38,311 nt of DNA from Rhodoferax sp. (GCA_008015235.1 SSFF01000030.1:1-38311), one strand, 5' to 3'; counted from the stretch's first letter, positions 1-7,910 are shown. The notes: generated by a model not told the origin, from the letters alone. Program-made: numbers and translations.

Positions 1-53
1 CCGTTGCCTGCCGCGAGGGGCTGGCCCCTGAGGGAATAAATCCGCTTCCTTTA

Positions 54-71
54 GGTTGGTCCGAACCAACC
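54..71 (+). promoter_or_regulatory. Small hairpin just upstream of the 85..366 gene
   Basis: A perfect 7-bp stem (GGTTGGT / ACCAACC) with a 4-nt loop ends 13 bases before the start codon and just before the TGAGGA ribosome-binding site. A second short stem (AGGGG ctgg CCCCT) lies at about 16-29. The position would suit an operator or a translation-control hairpin, but there is no independent evidence of function. Confidence 0.25.
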
Positions 72-84
72 ACTGAGGACCGAA

Positions 85-366
85 ATGACCGTACCCAACA
101 CCACCCAGCGCGAGGGCTTCACGCCTGAGGGCTGCATCGCCACCATTCCGCCGCAGAGCGCTCGCAGCAGCGAGCTGGTCATCGAGTCGCTGGCCCGTGA
201 GCTGTCCACCGTGACGGACTTGCTTCTCCGGGCATGCGAGCTGCACATCCATGACCGCCATGCTCCAGAAGAGGCGAGGCACGAGTGCCCGTACTGGCAG
301 GGCTGGGCCAGGGCCAACGACCTGCTGGTGGACCTACAGGAGCACTGGCCGCACCTGAACCTGTGA
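85..366 (+). CDS. Small hypothetical protein (93 aa), accessory island
   Basis: I do not recognise this gene. The ATG at 85 has a good ribosome-binding site (TGAGGA, about 5 bases upstream). The product is soluble, with no signal peptide or membrane segment. Its middle (about residues 27-55) is a predicted amphipathic helix rich in Leu, Glu and Arg, followed by a His/Cys/Trp-containing segment and a C-terminal helix that ends in Trp-Pro-His-Leu-Asn-Leu. The two cysteines of the central and C-terminal parts are far apart and do not form a zinc motif. The gene ends 21 bases before the end of the specificity-subunit gene on the other strand, so the two units converge and the R-M operon cannot continue further left as one transcript without running antisense through this gene. 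GC-rich codon use matches the neighbouring R-M genes. No function is proposed. Confidence 0.6.
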   Translation: MTVPNTTQREGFTPEGCIATIPPQSARSSELVIESLARELSTVTDLLLRACELHIHDRHAPEEARHECPYWQGWARANDLLVDLQEHWPHLNL

Positions 367-387
367 CGCCCCAGGTCCAGCGCCCAA

Positions 388-1791
388 TCAGGCTCCCGGC
401 TCGAACAGGGCCGCCTCGAAGGTCGCCCAAGCCACCCGGCGCAACTCACCGGCCTCCGAGGCGGTCGCTTTGGAGGCCTTTGACTTCTGAGCCATCGAAT
501 CCATCAGCTTGCGCTGAGTGTCCGGGTCTGGAACCGGGAACTGCAATTCGAGCAAGGCCGGCTTGGAGATGTTCTTCATCGTCGGGGACGTACCCGTCAG
601 ACGGGTCTCAATCTGCTCCCGAACTGTCGGCAGCTTCATCACGGCAGTCAAAAACTGACCGTCGAGTTGTCCGTCCGGCTTGAACACCACGCGAAAGAGT
701 TTGTCGCAGAGCATCAGCTTGGGTCGAGTCGCCTCGACATACCCGCAAGCACCGACGTACCGCGTCACGTTGGCGCGGCTGATGATGACGTCGCCAGCCT
801 TGACCTCGTAGCGAGGGCGCGGTGTCAGCTTGGGAGGCAGCTCCTTGTTTTCCTGCTGATTGAAATATCCAAACGACACGGCGCCCACCTTCAGAACGCC
901 CCAGCGCTCGGGCGCTGCGGGGTGGTCGAGGCACTGGGGACTCCAACCATTTTCAAGGTCTTCAATCAAGTCTCCCAGAAGCATGAGGGGCCACTTCGCC
1001 TTCGCATGTTCAGGCTGAGCAATTGCCCGCAGCACACCTTCGTGACTCCACCGCTCCACGTCCTTGAAGCGGGCGATGAAAGCCGGACGGTTAGGCAGTG
1101 GTGGCGGCGGTGCCACCCCAAGAGCCTCTTCGAAGGCTCGCTGGCTCGCTAGCGCTATTCGCGCAGCTTCGGCCTCCTTGTCCGCTGCCTGGGTCATTGA
1201 AGCCTCGTAAGTCGAGACCAAGGCATCCTGCTCATCGAGCGTGGGCAAGGGCACGCAAAGACCTAGGAACGCCTCGGGCGTGACGCGCTTTCGCCCGCTG
1301 GTGCCTGATGCCTGGCGTTGCAGATCATGACGGAAGTGCTCGGCGCGCAGCAGGTAGTGCAGGTAGGCAGGCCGCAGCTTCGTCAGGTCCGGCACCATCA
1401 CCGGATATTCAGGCGTCAACACCACCTTGGGCATGGTCGCCGGGATGAGCCCCACCGCGCCGTTGCGGGCGTCAATCTTGGAAAACACCACGTCTCCGGG
1501 GTAGGCCGCGAACATGGAACCCTTGAAGGCTTCCGCGCGATCTCGCGGAAGCACCTCGCCTGAAAACTTGATGGTGATGGGCTTCCAATCACCCAGCCCA
1601 CCCGTGACGCGCACGGGCTCCTTGCGCTCGGTGAGTAGCTCGCGCAACGGAACCAGCGGGAATCCGCTGGTGCGGGCCTGAGCCGCCTCGGTCTCAATCC
1701 AACGTTCGATGTCCCTCCACCGCCGGATTAAGCAGTGGAGGGCTCCGGAAAATTTGGCTGCTCCAGCACTGGGGCGCCCTTGCCAATCCAC
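388..1791 (-). CDS. Type I-like DNA specificity subunit (HsdS family)
   Basis: This is the target-recognition subunit of an R-M system; it gives the partner methyltransferase/nuclease its sequence specificity. Two target-recognition domains are visible. The first runs from FPLVPLRELL through the SKIDARNGAVGLIP and GTSGRKRVTPEAFLG motifs typical of HsdS. The second starts near WPLMLLGDLIEDLENGWSP and contains GDVIISRANVTRYVG and RLTGTSPTMKNISKP. Each is followed by a helical spacer (QDALVSTYEASM..., DTQRKLMDSMAQK...) that holds the domains apart. The start is unresolved. The frame is open to 1935, but the first part is a shadow of the upstream gene. I used the GTG at 1791, which overlaps the upstream gene by 64 bases. 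A start near 1700, after the GGTGGAGGG sequence, is also possible with a rare codon. It is co-transcribed with, and translationally coupled to, the 1728..4220 gene. No HsdR translocase gene follows. Confidence 0.85.
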   Translation of the reverse strand: MDWQGRPSAGAAKFSGALHCLIRRWRDIERWIETEAAQARTSGFPLVPLRELLTERKEPVRVTGGLGDWKPITIKFSGEVLPRDRAEAFKGSMFAAYPGDVVFSKIDARNGAVGLIPATMPKVVLTPEYPVMVPDLTKLRPAYLHYLLRAEHFRHDLQRQASGTSGRKRVTPEAFLGLCVPLPTLDEQDALVSTYEASMTQAADKEAEAARIALASQRAFEEALGVAPPPPLPNRPAFIARFKDVERWSHEGVLRAIAQPEHAKAKWPLMLLGDLIEDLENGWSPQCLDHPAAPERWGVLKVGAVSFGYFNQQENKELPPKLTPRPRYEVKAGDVIISRANVTRYVGACGYVEATRPKLMLCDKLFRVVFKPDGQLDGQFLTAVMKLPTVREQIETRLTGTSPTMKNISKPALLELQFPVPDPDTQRKLMDSMAQKSKASKATASEAGELRRVAWATFEAALFEPGA

Positions 1792-4220
1792 TGCTCGAAC
1801 TGCCGGAACAAGGCCAGCGTGCTCGTGAGGTCGTTGGTCACGCCCTCGCCCGTCTCGCCTGTGGACGTGATGCCGACCGCCTTGGGGGCCGCCACGAACA
1901 CGGGGTAGTCGAACAGTTCCCGCACGCGCGCCCACAAAGCGGCGGTGTGGGCGGTGTCCACCTCGCGGTACTTAGCCTTCAGCTCAGACAGCAGCGCATC
2001 GCCCGCCTTGGCAGCGACGCCCAGCGAGGCTTGCGCGTCGCGCTTGAGTTGGGTAGCGGCGTCCTTGTTCTTGCTGCTGGGGGTGCCAGCCCACAAGGGC
2101 TTTGCCTGCTGTGTTGGCCCAACGCCCAGCGGATACGCGGGCGGTTCGCCCTGCGTCCACATCGGCAGGGCGCGGGTGACACCCAGCTTGGCGAGCTTGC
2201 CCAGCAGCGTGGCCGCTGTCTTGTCGTCGCATGACACGATGCGATGGGCATAGGCCGCATGCAGGTCGCTGCGCTGGCCGTCGAACGTGGGATCAAGCTC
2301 CGTTTGGGCTTGCTCCCAGGCGGCGTTCCACGCCGCCGACTCTTCATCGGTGAACTTGGTCATGAACACCAACGAGGCCTTGACGGTGGCGTCGCTGGAG
2401 CGGAAGGTTTCTTCTGGCAGACCGACCACGGCCAGCAGCTTGGCCCGGCCTTCAGCGTACCGGCGCAGCCAGGCCAACGACGGGTTGTTCAGGTTGCCAT
2501 CGGGCAGCACGATGCCCATGCGCCCGCCCGGCTTGAGCAGGTTCAGGCAGCGCTCGACGAATATCAGCTCAGTCGGCCTGTTGGCCTTGCCCGCGCCAAT
2601 GTCGAACAGGTCGAGGATGGTCGTGCCCTCGGTCTCCAACTGCAACAGCCGGTTGTGGTTCTCCTCCCAGGCCTTGCCGTAGCGCTTCTTACACGCGGCG
2701 ACGTATGCCGGGTCGGTTGGGATGCGCGCCTCCTCGCTGCCGCCAAGCACCTGGTCCTTCCCAACGTTGGAGCCGAAGGGCGGATTGGTCAACACCACGT
2801 CGAACCTGCCATCGAAGATGCCGTTGATGTCCACCAGACCATCGTGGTAGTGGATGCCACCGTGGCCGTCGCCGTGCATGACCATGTTCATCTTGGCCGT
2901 GCGCGCCGCGCGGGGCTCGGCATCGGTGCCGTAGATGCACTGCCAGGCCAAGCGGCCGACGCGGGTGTCGATGGGCTTGTTGTCTGCGCCACTGGGCAGC
3001 AGCTCGTGGTTCAGCGCCGCGAAGGCGGCTTCAATCTGCGCCTCCTCCTCTTCCTCGGGCAAGTTGAGGGCTTCGATACGGGCGCGCTCGGCGTCCTTCT
3101 TCGCTTGGATGTCGTGCTGGATCAGCGCGCGAACGTGCTCGAAAGCCCGGATGAGGAAGCCACCCGAACCGGCGGCCGGGTCACACACCAACTCCCCTTC
3201 GGCCGGGTTCAGCAGGTCAACCATGAACTCGACCACCGGGCGCGGCGTGAAAAACTGACCCAGCTCGCCCCGGAAGGTGGTGCCGAGGAATCGCTCGAAG
3301 GCCAGGCCTTTGATGTCGTCGCCGGTCTTGGCTAGGTCGAAGCGCTCCAGCTCCTTGACGATGCGGCGGAAGGTGGCTTCCGAGATGTCCAGCTTGTCGG
3401 CGGCGGTGAAGAGCTCGTCGGCCTGGTAGTAAGACTTGGTCCGCTCGAACAGCGCGTCGTGGACAGCCATGTCGGTGGGCAGTTGGACGGCAGCGCGCCG
3501 ATCAAGATAGTCCACGCTGAAAGTACCGTGCTGGCCGGACCGCTCGATGAACATCTTGATGAACAACACCTTGCTGATGGTGTCGAAAGCGCGCCCCGGG
3601 TCCATCTTGTGCACATCACGCAGGATGTTGTGGCAGCCCAGCAGCAGGTCCTGGAATTCCTTGCGGTTGAAGGCCCGCAGGCTCTCCTTGATGGCCTTCA
3701 GTCGCTTGGCGTCGCCCCAGTCGGTGGCCTTGGGTATCTCGTTGATGGCGACGAAGCCGCCCGGCAGGCCAGGCAGCAGCCGGAACACCGACGTGTGCCG
3801 GGCGTTGGTGGCGACAAAGAACTCGCAGCCTGAGGCGCGGGTGTAGGACTCCCCCTGGTAGTAGTCGCGCTCCTGAATCTCGATGCTGTCGGTCTTGCAC
3901 TCGACCACCAACACCGGCGCCCTCACCGGCTTGGCGTTCTTGTCAGCGGCGGACTGCCACACAACGATGTCAGCCCGGGGGCTTTTGTGACCGTGCTGTG
4001 TTCTGCGCTCCTGGTCGATCTGCGCGAGCTCATACGCGTAGTGCTCGACCAAGATGCGGATGAACTTCTGGCGGACCACCTCCTCGGGCTTGGTGGTCAC
4101 ATCGCGCCACTCCTTGCGCAGCGGTATCCACATCCAGTGCCCGACTTGATGCAGGGCGTCTTGCGCGGCAGGGAACGGCGTGGCGGGCGCGGCCGTGGGC
4201 TTCTTGGTCTTGGTGGCCAT
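1728..4220 (-). CDS. Fused PD-(D/E)xK nuclease / N6-adenine DNA methyltransferase (type IIG/BcgI-like R-M)
   Basis: This 830-residue protein joins two activities. Residues about 45-150 resemble the HsdR N-terminal nuclease domain: Asp84, then PVLVVECK with Glu107 and Lys109 (D-x22-E-x-K), then a Gln and Tyr in YQGESY. Residues about 180-640 form an N6-adenine methyltransferase of the HsdM type: an N-terminal helical bundle, FTPRPVVEFM, the SAM-binding motif DPAAGSGGFL from Asp347, and the catalytic NPPFG from Asn479. The C-terminal 150 residues are helical and probably contact the specificity subunit encoded next. There is no helicase/translocase domain. Ordinary HsdM is about 500 residues and lacks the nuclease domain, so the gene looks more like the A subunit of BcgI-type enzymes (cutting and methylation in one chain, separate S subunit) than a classical type I M subunit. 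The nuclease could instead be regulatory or inactive. The ATG at 4220 has no strong Shine-Dalgarno sequence. Confidence 0.85.
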   Translation of the reverse strand: MATKTKKPTAAPATPFPAAQDALHQVGHWMWIPLRKEWRDVTTKPEEVVRQKFIRILVEHYAYELAQIDQERRTQHGHKSPRADIVVWQSAADKNAKPVRAPVLVVECKTDSIEIQERDYYQGESYTRASGCEFFVATNARHTSVFRLLPGLPGGFVAINEIPKATDWGDAKRLKAIKESLRAFNRKEFQDLLLGCHNILRDVHKMDPGRAFDTISKVLFIKMFIERSGQHGTFSVDYLDRRAAVQLPTDMAVHDALFERTKSYYQADELFTAADKLDISEATFRRIVKELERFDLAKTGDDIKGLAFERFLGTTFRGELGQFFTPRPVVEFMVDLLNPAEGELVCDPAAGSGGFLIRAFEHVRALIQHDIQAKKDAERARIEALNLPEEEEEAQIEAAFAALNHELLPSGADNKPIDTRVGRLAWQCIYGTDAEPRAARTAKMNMVMHGDGHGGIHYHDGLVDINGIFDGRFDVVLTNPPFGSNVGKDQVLGGSEEARIPTDPAYVAACKKRYGKAWEENHNRLLQLETEGTTILDLFDIGAGKANRPTELIFVERCLNLLKPGGRMGIVLPDGNLNNPSLAWLRRYAEGRAKLLAVVGLPEETFRSSDATVKASLVFMTKFTDEESAAWNAAWEQAQTELDPTFDGQRSDLHAAYAHRIVSCDDKTAATLLGKLAKLGVTRALPMWTQGEPPAYPLGVGPTQQAKPLWAGTPSSKNKDAATQLKRDAQASLGVAAKAGDALLSELKAKYREVDTAHTAALWARVRELFDYPVFVAAPKAVGITSTGETGEGVTNDLTSTLALFRQFEQWIGKGAPVLEQPNFPEPSTA

Positions 4221-4305
4221 GTTCGGTAATTTTTTGAGGCGAGGCTAAACGGGATTCTTGTACTTGGTCCACGGCCAATTGGCCATAACCCCATGGACTT
4301 ACTTA

Positions 4306-4965
4306 ATGACTACCATTTTCGCTGCTATTGATGCTGAAACTGAACTGAATAGGCTGCGCTTCAGCGCGCCCACAGCTGACCTAGCGTATCTTGACCCCGA
4401 AATTGCCCGGTTCGTCGCGCTTGCTGTCGCCCACGACCTACCACCCTCGGTCTTTGAGGTGCCCGGCAGGGTTTTCCCTTGGTTCGTTCCCGAGGCGCTT
4501 TGGGATGCCCCGATGTGGGTGCACTGGGTCGGCAGCAGGCATGCCCATGCCGTCGACAAGCTGGCGCACGCCGAGCTGTCGTTCGACGACCATGTCTCGA
4601 CCGACCTGCTCCAGCGTCGGCAGGCGCTGTGCTGGGACACAGCGGAGCATTCCTTCTGCACCAGCGCGCGCGGGCTGCAAGACGGCATCAACACGGCCGT
4701 CGAGCAGGAAGTCCTGTCGGTATTCATCTCGCCTACCCGGTTTGCGTCGAACCTGGCCCGTCTGACGGTTGAGGATGTGACCACCTTGGGCCTGATGCAG
4801 GACCACAGCGGCACCCAGTACCGCCCGCAGGACTGGCACAGCCCCGAAGACATGTCTGCGGCGTTGATGGCCTCGGTGCTGTTGGGCAACGAGCCGAAGA
4901 CGGACGCGGCGGGCCGGAGCATCGTCTTGCTGAAGAAGCGCGCATTTCCGCACCGGACAAGCTGA
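4306..4965 (+). CDS. Hypothetical protein (219 aa), divergent from the R-M operon
   Basis: I do not recognise the family. The frame is open from 4258, but the ATG at 4306 (MTTIFAAIDAETEL) gives the more natural N-terminus; neither start has a clear ribosome-binding site. The product is soluble, acidic and rich in Trp, His and aromatic residues in its middle (for example WDAPMWVHWVGSRHAHAVDK), with no signal peptide, membrane segment or recognisable metal motif. The last 40 residues become basic. The gene is transcribed away from the methyltransferase gene, with 85 bases between the two starts, so the gap could hold a shared control region. A strong intrinsic terminator follows directly, which supports it as a real, separately expressed gene. 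It may be cargo of the island; whether it acts with the R-M pair is unknown. Confidence 0.65.
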   Translation: MTTIFAAIDAETELNRLRFSAPTADLAYLDPEIARFVALAVAHDLPPSVFEVPGRVFPWFVPEALWDAPMWVHWVGSRHAHAVDKLAHAELSFDDHVSTDLLQRRQALCWDTAEHSFCTSARGLQDGINTAVEQEVLSVFISPTRFASNLARLTVEDVTTLGLMQDHSGTQYRPQDWHSPEDMSAALMASVLLGNEPKTDAAGRSIVLLKKRAFPHRTS

Positions 4966-4985
4966 GCCCTCTGGGCTCGCTACGG

Positions 4986-5009
4986 AAGGCCCGCGACGCG
5001 GGCCTTTTT
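4986..5009 (+). terminator. Rho-independent terminator after the 4306..4965 gene
   Basis: A perfect 9-bp stem (AAGGCCCGC / GCGGGCCTT) with a 3-nt loop is followed by a run of five T. It lies 20 bases after the stop codon, in the right orientation for the plus-strand gene. Confidence 0.85.
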
Positions 5010-5520
5010 CATTCGTTACGGTGAGGGGTGGTAGAACTTCCTACCAAGGGTAAGACTCTTTTTCGCTGGATGGTGGGGGAAGTTCTGAGCGAAGGCAAAA
5101 CACCCCCCAACCCCACGCGGATCATGTGGGGTGGAGGTGGTTGCCTGCGAGTTGCTGGACGTATGGAGTCAGCCCGTCGTGTCAGGCGCTGCGGTCGCGT
5201 AGGTACGCCGCAGCACATCCGGACTTACGAGGCGGACTGCACCCACCCCCGACGCGCTTCCGGATGTGCCACCCAGCGCCGCACCCATGTCTCCCGCTTG
5301 GTGCGCTTGATTCGTGGCCGCGGGGTATTGAGCCCTCTCCTCCACGCTTACTGTAGGCAAGCGCTTTTAAACGCTGGCCGGGCGCAGCGCAGGTCAGGCG
5401 CCGCGACGCCCCTGGCGTCGCTCCGGGAGCCGCCGCGTAGCGGTGGGACAAGCGGCTGGCGCCGCACAGTCCCGGTCGATGCTCCCGCCCCATGCGGGAC
5501 GAGAACGGCGGGGAGCCGGT
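5010..5520. other. Non-coding stretch, first half of the gap between 4306..4965 and 5956..6807
   Basis: I see no credible gene here. The open frames (for example 5028..5528 on the plus strand) are Arg/Gly/Pro-rich in every reading, which is what GC-rich non-coding DNA gives. Short inverted repeats are present: GAACTTC at about 5034 against GAAGTTC at about 5078, and CCCCAC against GTGGGG around 5113-5134. The stretch leads into the much more strongly structured part at 5521-5883. Confidence 0.5.
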
Positions 5521-5883
5521 GGACCTGAGCGCGGTCCAAGCGCGTGCCGACGCCCACGTCGGACAGGTTCATCCGGGGGTGCCAGAGCGTAAGCGCGTGG
5601 ACACCCCGCCCCCGACGCAGAGCGGCCGGGCAAGGGGTTGCACAGTCGCCAGACCCGGGCGTCCAGCCCGGCCGTGAGCGGGGGACGAAGGCCCCGCATG
5701 ACATGCCCGCAGGGGCTTGTGATGCGAGCGGAAGGTGTGTAACCCCTTGCCCGGCCGCGCAGCGGCAGAAGGGGCGCGGTATTCGGGCCGGAGGGGTGCC
5801 CTAGCACCCCAGGGAGTGGCCCGGCGTCCAGCCGGGGAAAACGACCGGTCGGCCTCCAGTCCGGCACGATCTGCCGGACTGGA
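5521..5883 (+). ncRNA. Candidate large structured RNA or structured replication/transfer region
   Basis: A dense series of nested and consecutive stems covers this stretch. They are: GGACC/GGTCC at 5521-5537; CCGACG/CGTCGG at 5547-5562; a long outer stem 5622-5644 with 5736-5758 (23 pairs, one G-U) that encloses CCGGGC/GCCCGG at 5655-5671 and GCGGGG/CCCCGC at 5678-5697; GGGGTGC/GCACCCC at 5793-5810; CCGGC/GCCGG at 5821-5835; and an 11-bp perfect stem at 5855-5865 with 5873-5883. Two of the hairpins carry the same loop, GTCCA. No reading frame is plausible. This could be a large non-coding RNA transcribed toward the downstream gene, a replication origin, or an oriT. The strand is a guess from the direction of the next gene. 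It resembles no RNA class I can name. Confidence 0.4.
5622..5758. repeat. Long inverted repeat (23-bp arms, 91-nt loop)
   Basis: The arm GCGGCCGGGCAAGGGGTT at 5622-5639 is the exact reverse complement of 5741-5758. Pairing continues five more positions inward (5640-5644 with 5736-5740), with one G-U pair. The loop holds two further short hairpins. No flanking direct repeat or transposase is seen, so it is not read as an insertion sequence. Confidence 0.85.
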
Positions 5884-5955
5884 CGTGGTGCGCATGCGGC
5901 GCAGTCGCTACAGGTCAAAGAGCACAAGGGTGCTCATTAACCTGGAGACAAGCCC

Positions 5956-6807
5956 ATGAACGACACCACCACCTTCCCCACGGCAGTACTGCCGACAGGC
6001 ACACCGGCCGACGACTCGGCTCCCGTGACGCAGGACAAGCGCGTCATCGGCGAGCGCAACCGCACCGACGTGCTGACCTGGTTAGCCCGCTTCGGCTGGC
6101 TCACCGGTCGGATGGTTGCTGCATTGGTCTGGCCCGACGCCGCCCAATCGCAGGCGATGGCTCGGCGCATGCTGAAGGCGCTGGCCGACGACAAGCTCAT
6201 CATCAGCCGACCCCTGCCCAAGGGCGGCGCGGCGTATCTGTTGTCGGCCAAGGGTGCGCGGCTGCTCACCGAGCAGACAGGCCAAGCCGCTGAAAGCGGC
6301 AACACCCTGGCGCTCGGCAACCCGGTGCACCGGGCTTGCAGCAACTGGTACCTCATCCGCGCTGTGCAGCAAGGCCTTACCGTCGTGACCGAGCACGAGA
6401 TTGCCAGCGAGCGCGGGCCGTGCCGGGTGCTGAAGGGAAAGCAAGCCGACGGCCTGGTCATCGGCGAGGATGGGGCCTGCACTTGGTTGGAGTGCGAGAA
6501 CTCGGCAAAGTCGCGGCCCGAGCGGCACAAGACCGTGGCCCTGGTGCAGGATTGCCTAGGGGGTGAACGCCAGGTCGAAATTGCGCCCGGTCTCTGGTTG
6601 GTCAGGCTCGCTGTGGTCGCGACCAATGAGCAGGCCTTGCGCTGGATGGCGGCTTCGTTTCAGGACGCGCACCGGACGGGGCGGCTGCGGGATAGTCAGG
6701 TCGCCGAGGTTGATGTCTGCCTATTGCCCATCTCTGACAGCCTGGTGCCGGGTGATGCGATAGACGGGAATCTGTATTGGGATGTGCTGGTTCCTGCGGG
6801 CGCTTGA
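5956..6807 (+). CDS. Replication-relaxation family protein
   Basis: This 283-residue protein has an N-terminal winged-helix part (about residues 30-105, with DVLTWLARFGWLTGRMVA and RRMLKALADDKLI, ending in the wing GGAAYLLSAKG). A second domain (about 115-260) resembles a PD-(D/E)xK fold, with KQADGLV followed by TWLECENSAKS (Asp, then Glu-x-Glu in place of Glu-x-Lys). This two-part architecture matches the Replic_Relax family, found on plasmids and integrative elements and implicated in plasmid replication or mobilisation; the biochemical role is not well settled. The ATG at 5956 has a GGAGA ribosome-binding site about 9 bases upstream. It sits directly after the hairpin-rich non-coding stretch, which may be its own leader or the DNA site it acts on. 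It supports the view that this end of the window belongs to a mobile element. Confidence 0.7.
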   Translation: MNDTTTFPTAVLPTGTPADDSAPVTQDKRVIGERNRTDVLTWLARFGWLTGRMVAALVWPDAAQSQAMARRMLKALADDKLIISRPLPKGGAAYLLSAKGARLLTEQTGQAAESGNTLALGNPVHRACSNWYLIRAVQQGLTVVTEHEIASERGPCRVLKGKQADGLVIGEDGACTWLECENSAKSRPERHKTVALVQDCLGGERQVEIAPGLWLVRLAVVATNEQALRWMAASFQDAHRTGRLRDSQVAEVDVCLLPISDSLVPGDAIDGNLYWDVLVPAGA

Positions 6808-6824
6808 GCCGCCTCAGGTGATTG

Positions 6825-6848
6825 GGCGGGTGCACTTCTGCACCCGCC
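6825..6848 (+). terminator. Perfect hairpin after the replication-relaxation gene
   Basis: A 10-bp perfect stem (GGCGGGTGCA / TGCACCCGCC) with a 4-nt CTTC loop lies 17 bases after the stop codon. There is no T-run after it, so it may act as a weak or Rho-assisted terminator, or as an RNA-stabilising hairpin. Confidence 0.55.
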
Positions 6849-6989
6849 ACGCGTTCCGATCATGGAGCGCGGCGTGCCGGACTCAGACGCATTGCCGTGG
6901 ACGGTGTTTCACAAGACGACGAAAATGAACGGGTTCGTACTTTCGTACGCTGTATTTCACTCAGAACCAATAATCATTCAATTCAATTT

Positions 6990-7793
6990 ATGCGAATCAT
7001 CACAGCGAACCTTAATGGCATCCGATCTGCGGCAACAAAGGGATTCTTCGAGTGGCTTCCCCAACAGCAGGCTGACGTAATCGGGGTGCAAGAAGTGAAG
7101 GCGCAGGGCGATGTGGTGGAGGGCACCTTTTGCCGCAGCGAATGTGGTCTTCAAGGCCACTTTCACTACGCGCAAAAGAAAGGCTATTCGGGTGTGGGCC
7201 TGTACACCCGAGCTGAGCCAAGCGACATCCTGATTGGCTTTGGTGCGCCCGAGTTTGACGCGGAGGGACGCTGGATTGAGAAGCGCTTCGACAAGCCAGG
7301 GCGCAAGCTCAGCTTCATCAGCTGCTACTTCCCAAGCGGTTCGTCGGGCGAGGACCGCCAACAGGCCAAGTTCCGGTTTTTAGAGGTGATGGCCCCGCAC
7401 TTGGCAACGCTCAAAGGGCAACGCGAATTCATTCTGGTGGGTGATGTGAACATCGCCCATAAGGAAGCCGACCTCAAAAATTGGAAGAGCAACCAAAAGA
7501 ACTCCGGCTTTCTGCCCGAGGAGCGCGCCTGGATGACTCAGCTGCTTGGTACCGACAAGGGCCAGGGCGGCCTGGTGGATGTCTATCGCCGCTTGCACCC
7601 GGACACCACCGATGACTGCTACACGTGGTGGAGCAACCGTGGGCAGGCGTATGCCAAGAATGTCGGTTGGAGACTCGACTACCAATTCGCGACTCCTGCC
7701 CTGGCAGCCCTTGCGCGATCTGCAACCATCTACAAGGCACAGAAGTTCAGCGACCATGCCCCGCTAACTGTTGACTACGATTACAAAATTTGA
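6990..7793 (+). CDS. xth: Exonuclease III (island copy, full length)
   Basis: Exonuclease III family enzyme (AP endonuclease and 3'-5' exonuclease of base-excision repair), 267 residues, the usual length. Catalytic motifs are all present: NLNGIRSA, the metal-binding Glu in QEVKAQ, the KKGYSGVGLYTR loop, GDVNIAH, NSGFLPEERAW, TWWSNRGQAYAKN, GWRLDYQ and the C-terminal SDHAPL. The open frame extends upstream to 6822, but ATG 6990 (MRIITANLNG) matches family N-termini; the 40 bases before it are AT-rich and contain no clear Shine-Dalgarno. A second, truncated xth lies at 11121..11813 on the opposite strand. The two proteins are clearly homologous but diverged, so this copy was not produced by a recent duplication and probably arrived with the island. 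It may replace the activity lost when the island entered the resident gene. Confidence 0.93.
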   Translation: MRIITANLNGIRSAATKGFFEWLPQQQADVIGVQEVKAQGDVVEGTFCRSECGLQGHFHYAQKKGYSGVGLYTRAEPSDILIGFGAPEFDAEGRWIEKRFDKPGRKLSFISCYFPSGSSGEDRQQAKFRFLEVMAPHLATLKGQREFILVGDVNIAHKEADLKNWKSNQKNSGFLPEERAWMTQLLGTDKGQGGLVDVYRRLHPDTTDDCYTWWSNRGQAYAKNVGWRLDYQFATPALAALARSATIYKAQKFSDHAPLTVDYDYKI

Positions 7794-7800
7794 AGTTTTT

Positions 7801-7827
7801 TTGAGTTTGTTTCAGCTAAAAACTCAA
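7801..7827. terminator. AT-rich inverted repeat between convergent genes
   Basis: TTGAGTTT at 7801-7808 pairs with AAACTCAA at 7820-7827, flanked by T-rich sequence on one side and A-rich sequence on the other. It lies just after the stop of xth and could serve as a terminator for it and, in the opposite direction, for the RES operon that ends at 7911. The stem is short and AT-rich. The rest of the 7794-7910 gap shows nothing else. Confidence 0.45.
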
Positions 7828-7910
7828 GAAAAGTGTCTCGTCACTGCGCGAGGTGGTCTAAGACTCAAACTCACTCGCACATATGCAAGTGTCCTAAATT
7901 CTGCCTAATT

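Noticed and set aside
1792..1935. N-terminal extension of the specificity subunit to an ATG at 1935
   Set aside because: It would overlap the methyltransferase gene by 208 bases, and its residues are Arg/Gly-rich shadow sequence unlike any HsdS N-terminus.
2244..3335. 363-aa open frame on the plus strand opposite the methyltransferase gene
   Set aside because: It is an antisense shadow; the minus strand carries the DPAAGSGG and NPPF motifs in the same place.
5028..5528. 166-aa open frame in the gap before the replication-relaxation gene
   Set aside because: It is Arg/Gly/Pro-rich with no ribosome-binding site or codon bias, and it runs into the hairpin region.
5521..5955. Group II intron or IscB-type omega RNA as explanation for the structured region
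   Set aside because: I see no domain V-like hairpin, no reverse transcriptase, and no IscB/HNH gene downstream; the next gene is a replication-relaxation protein.
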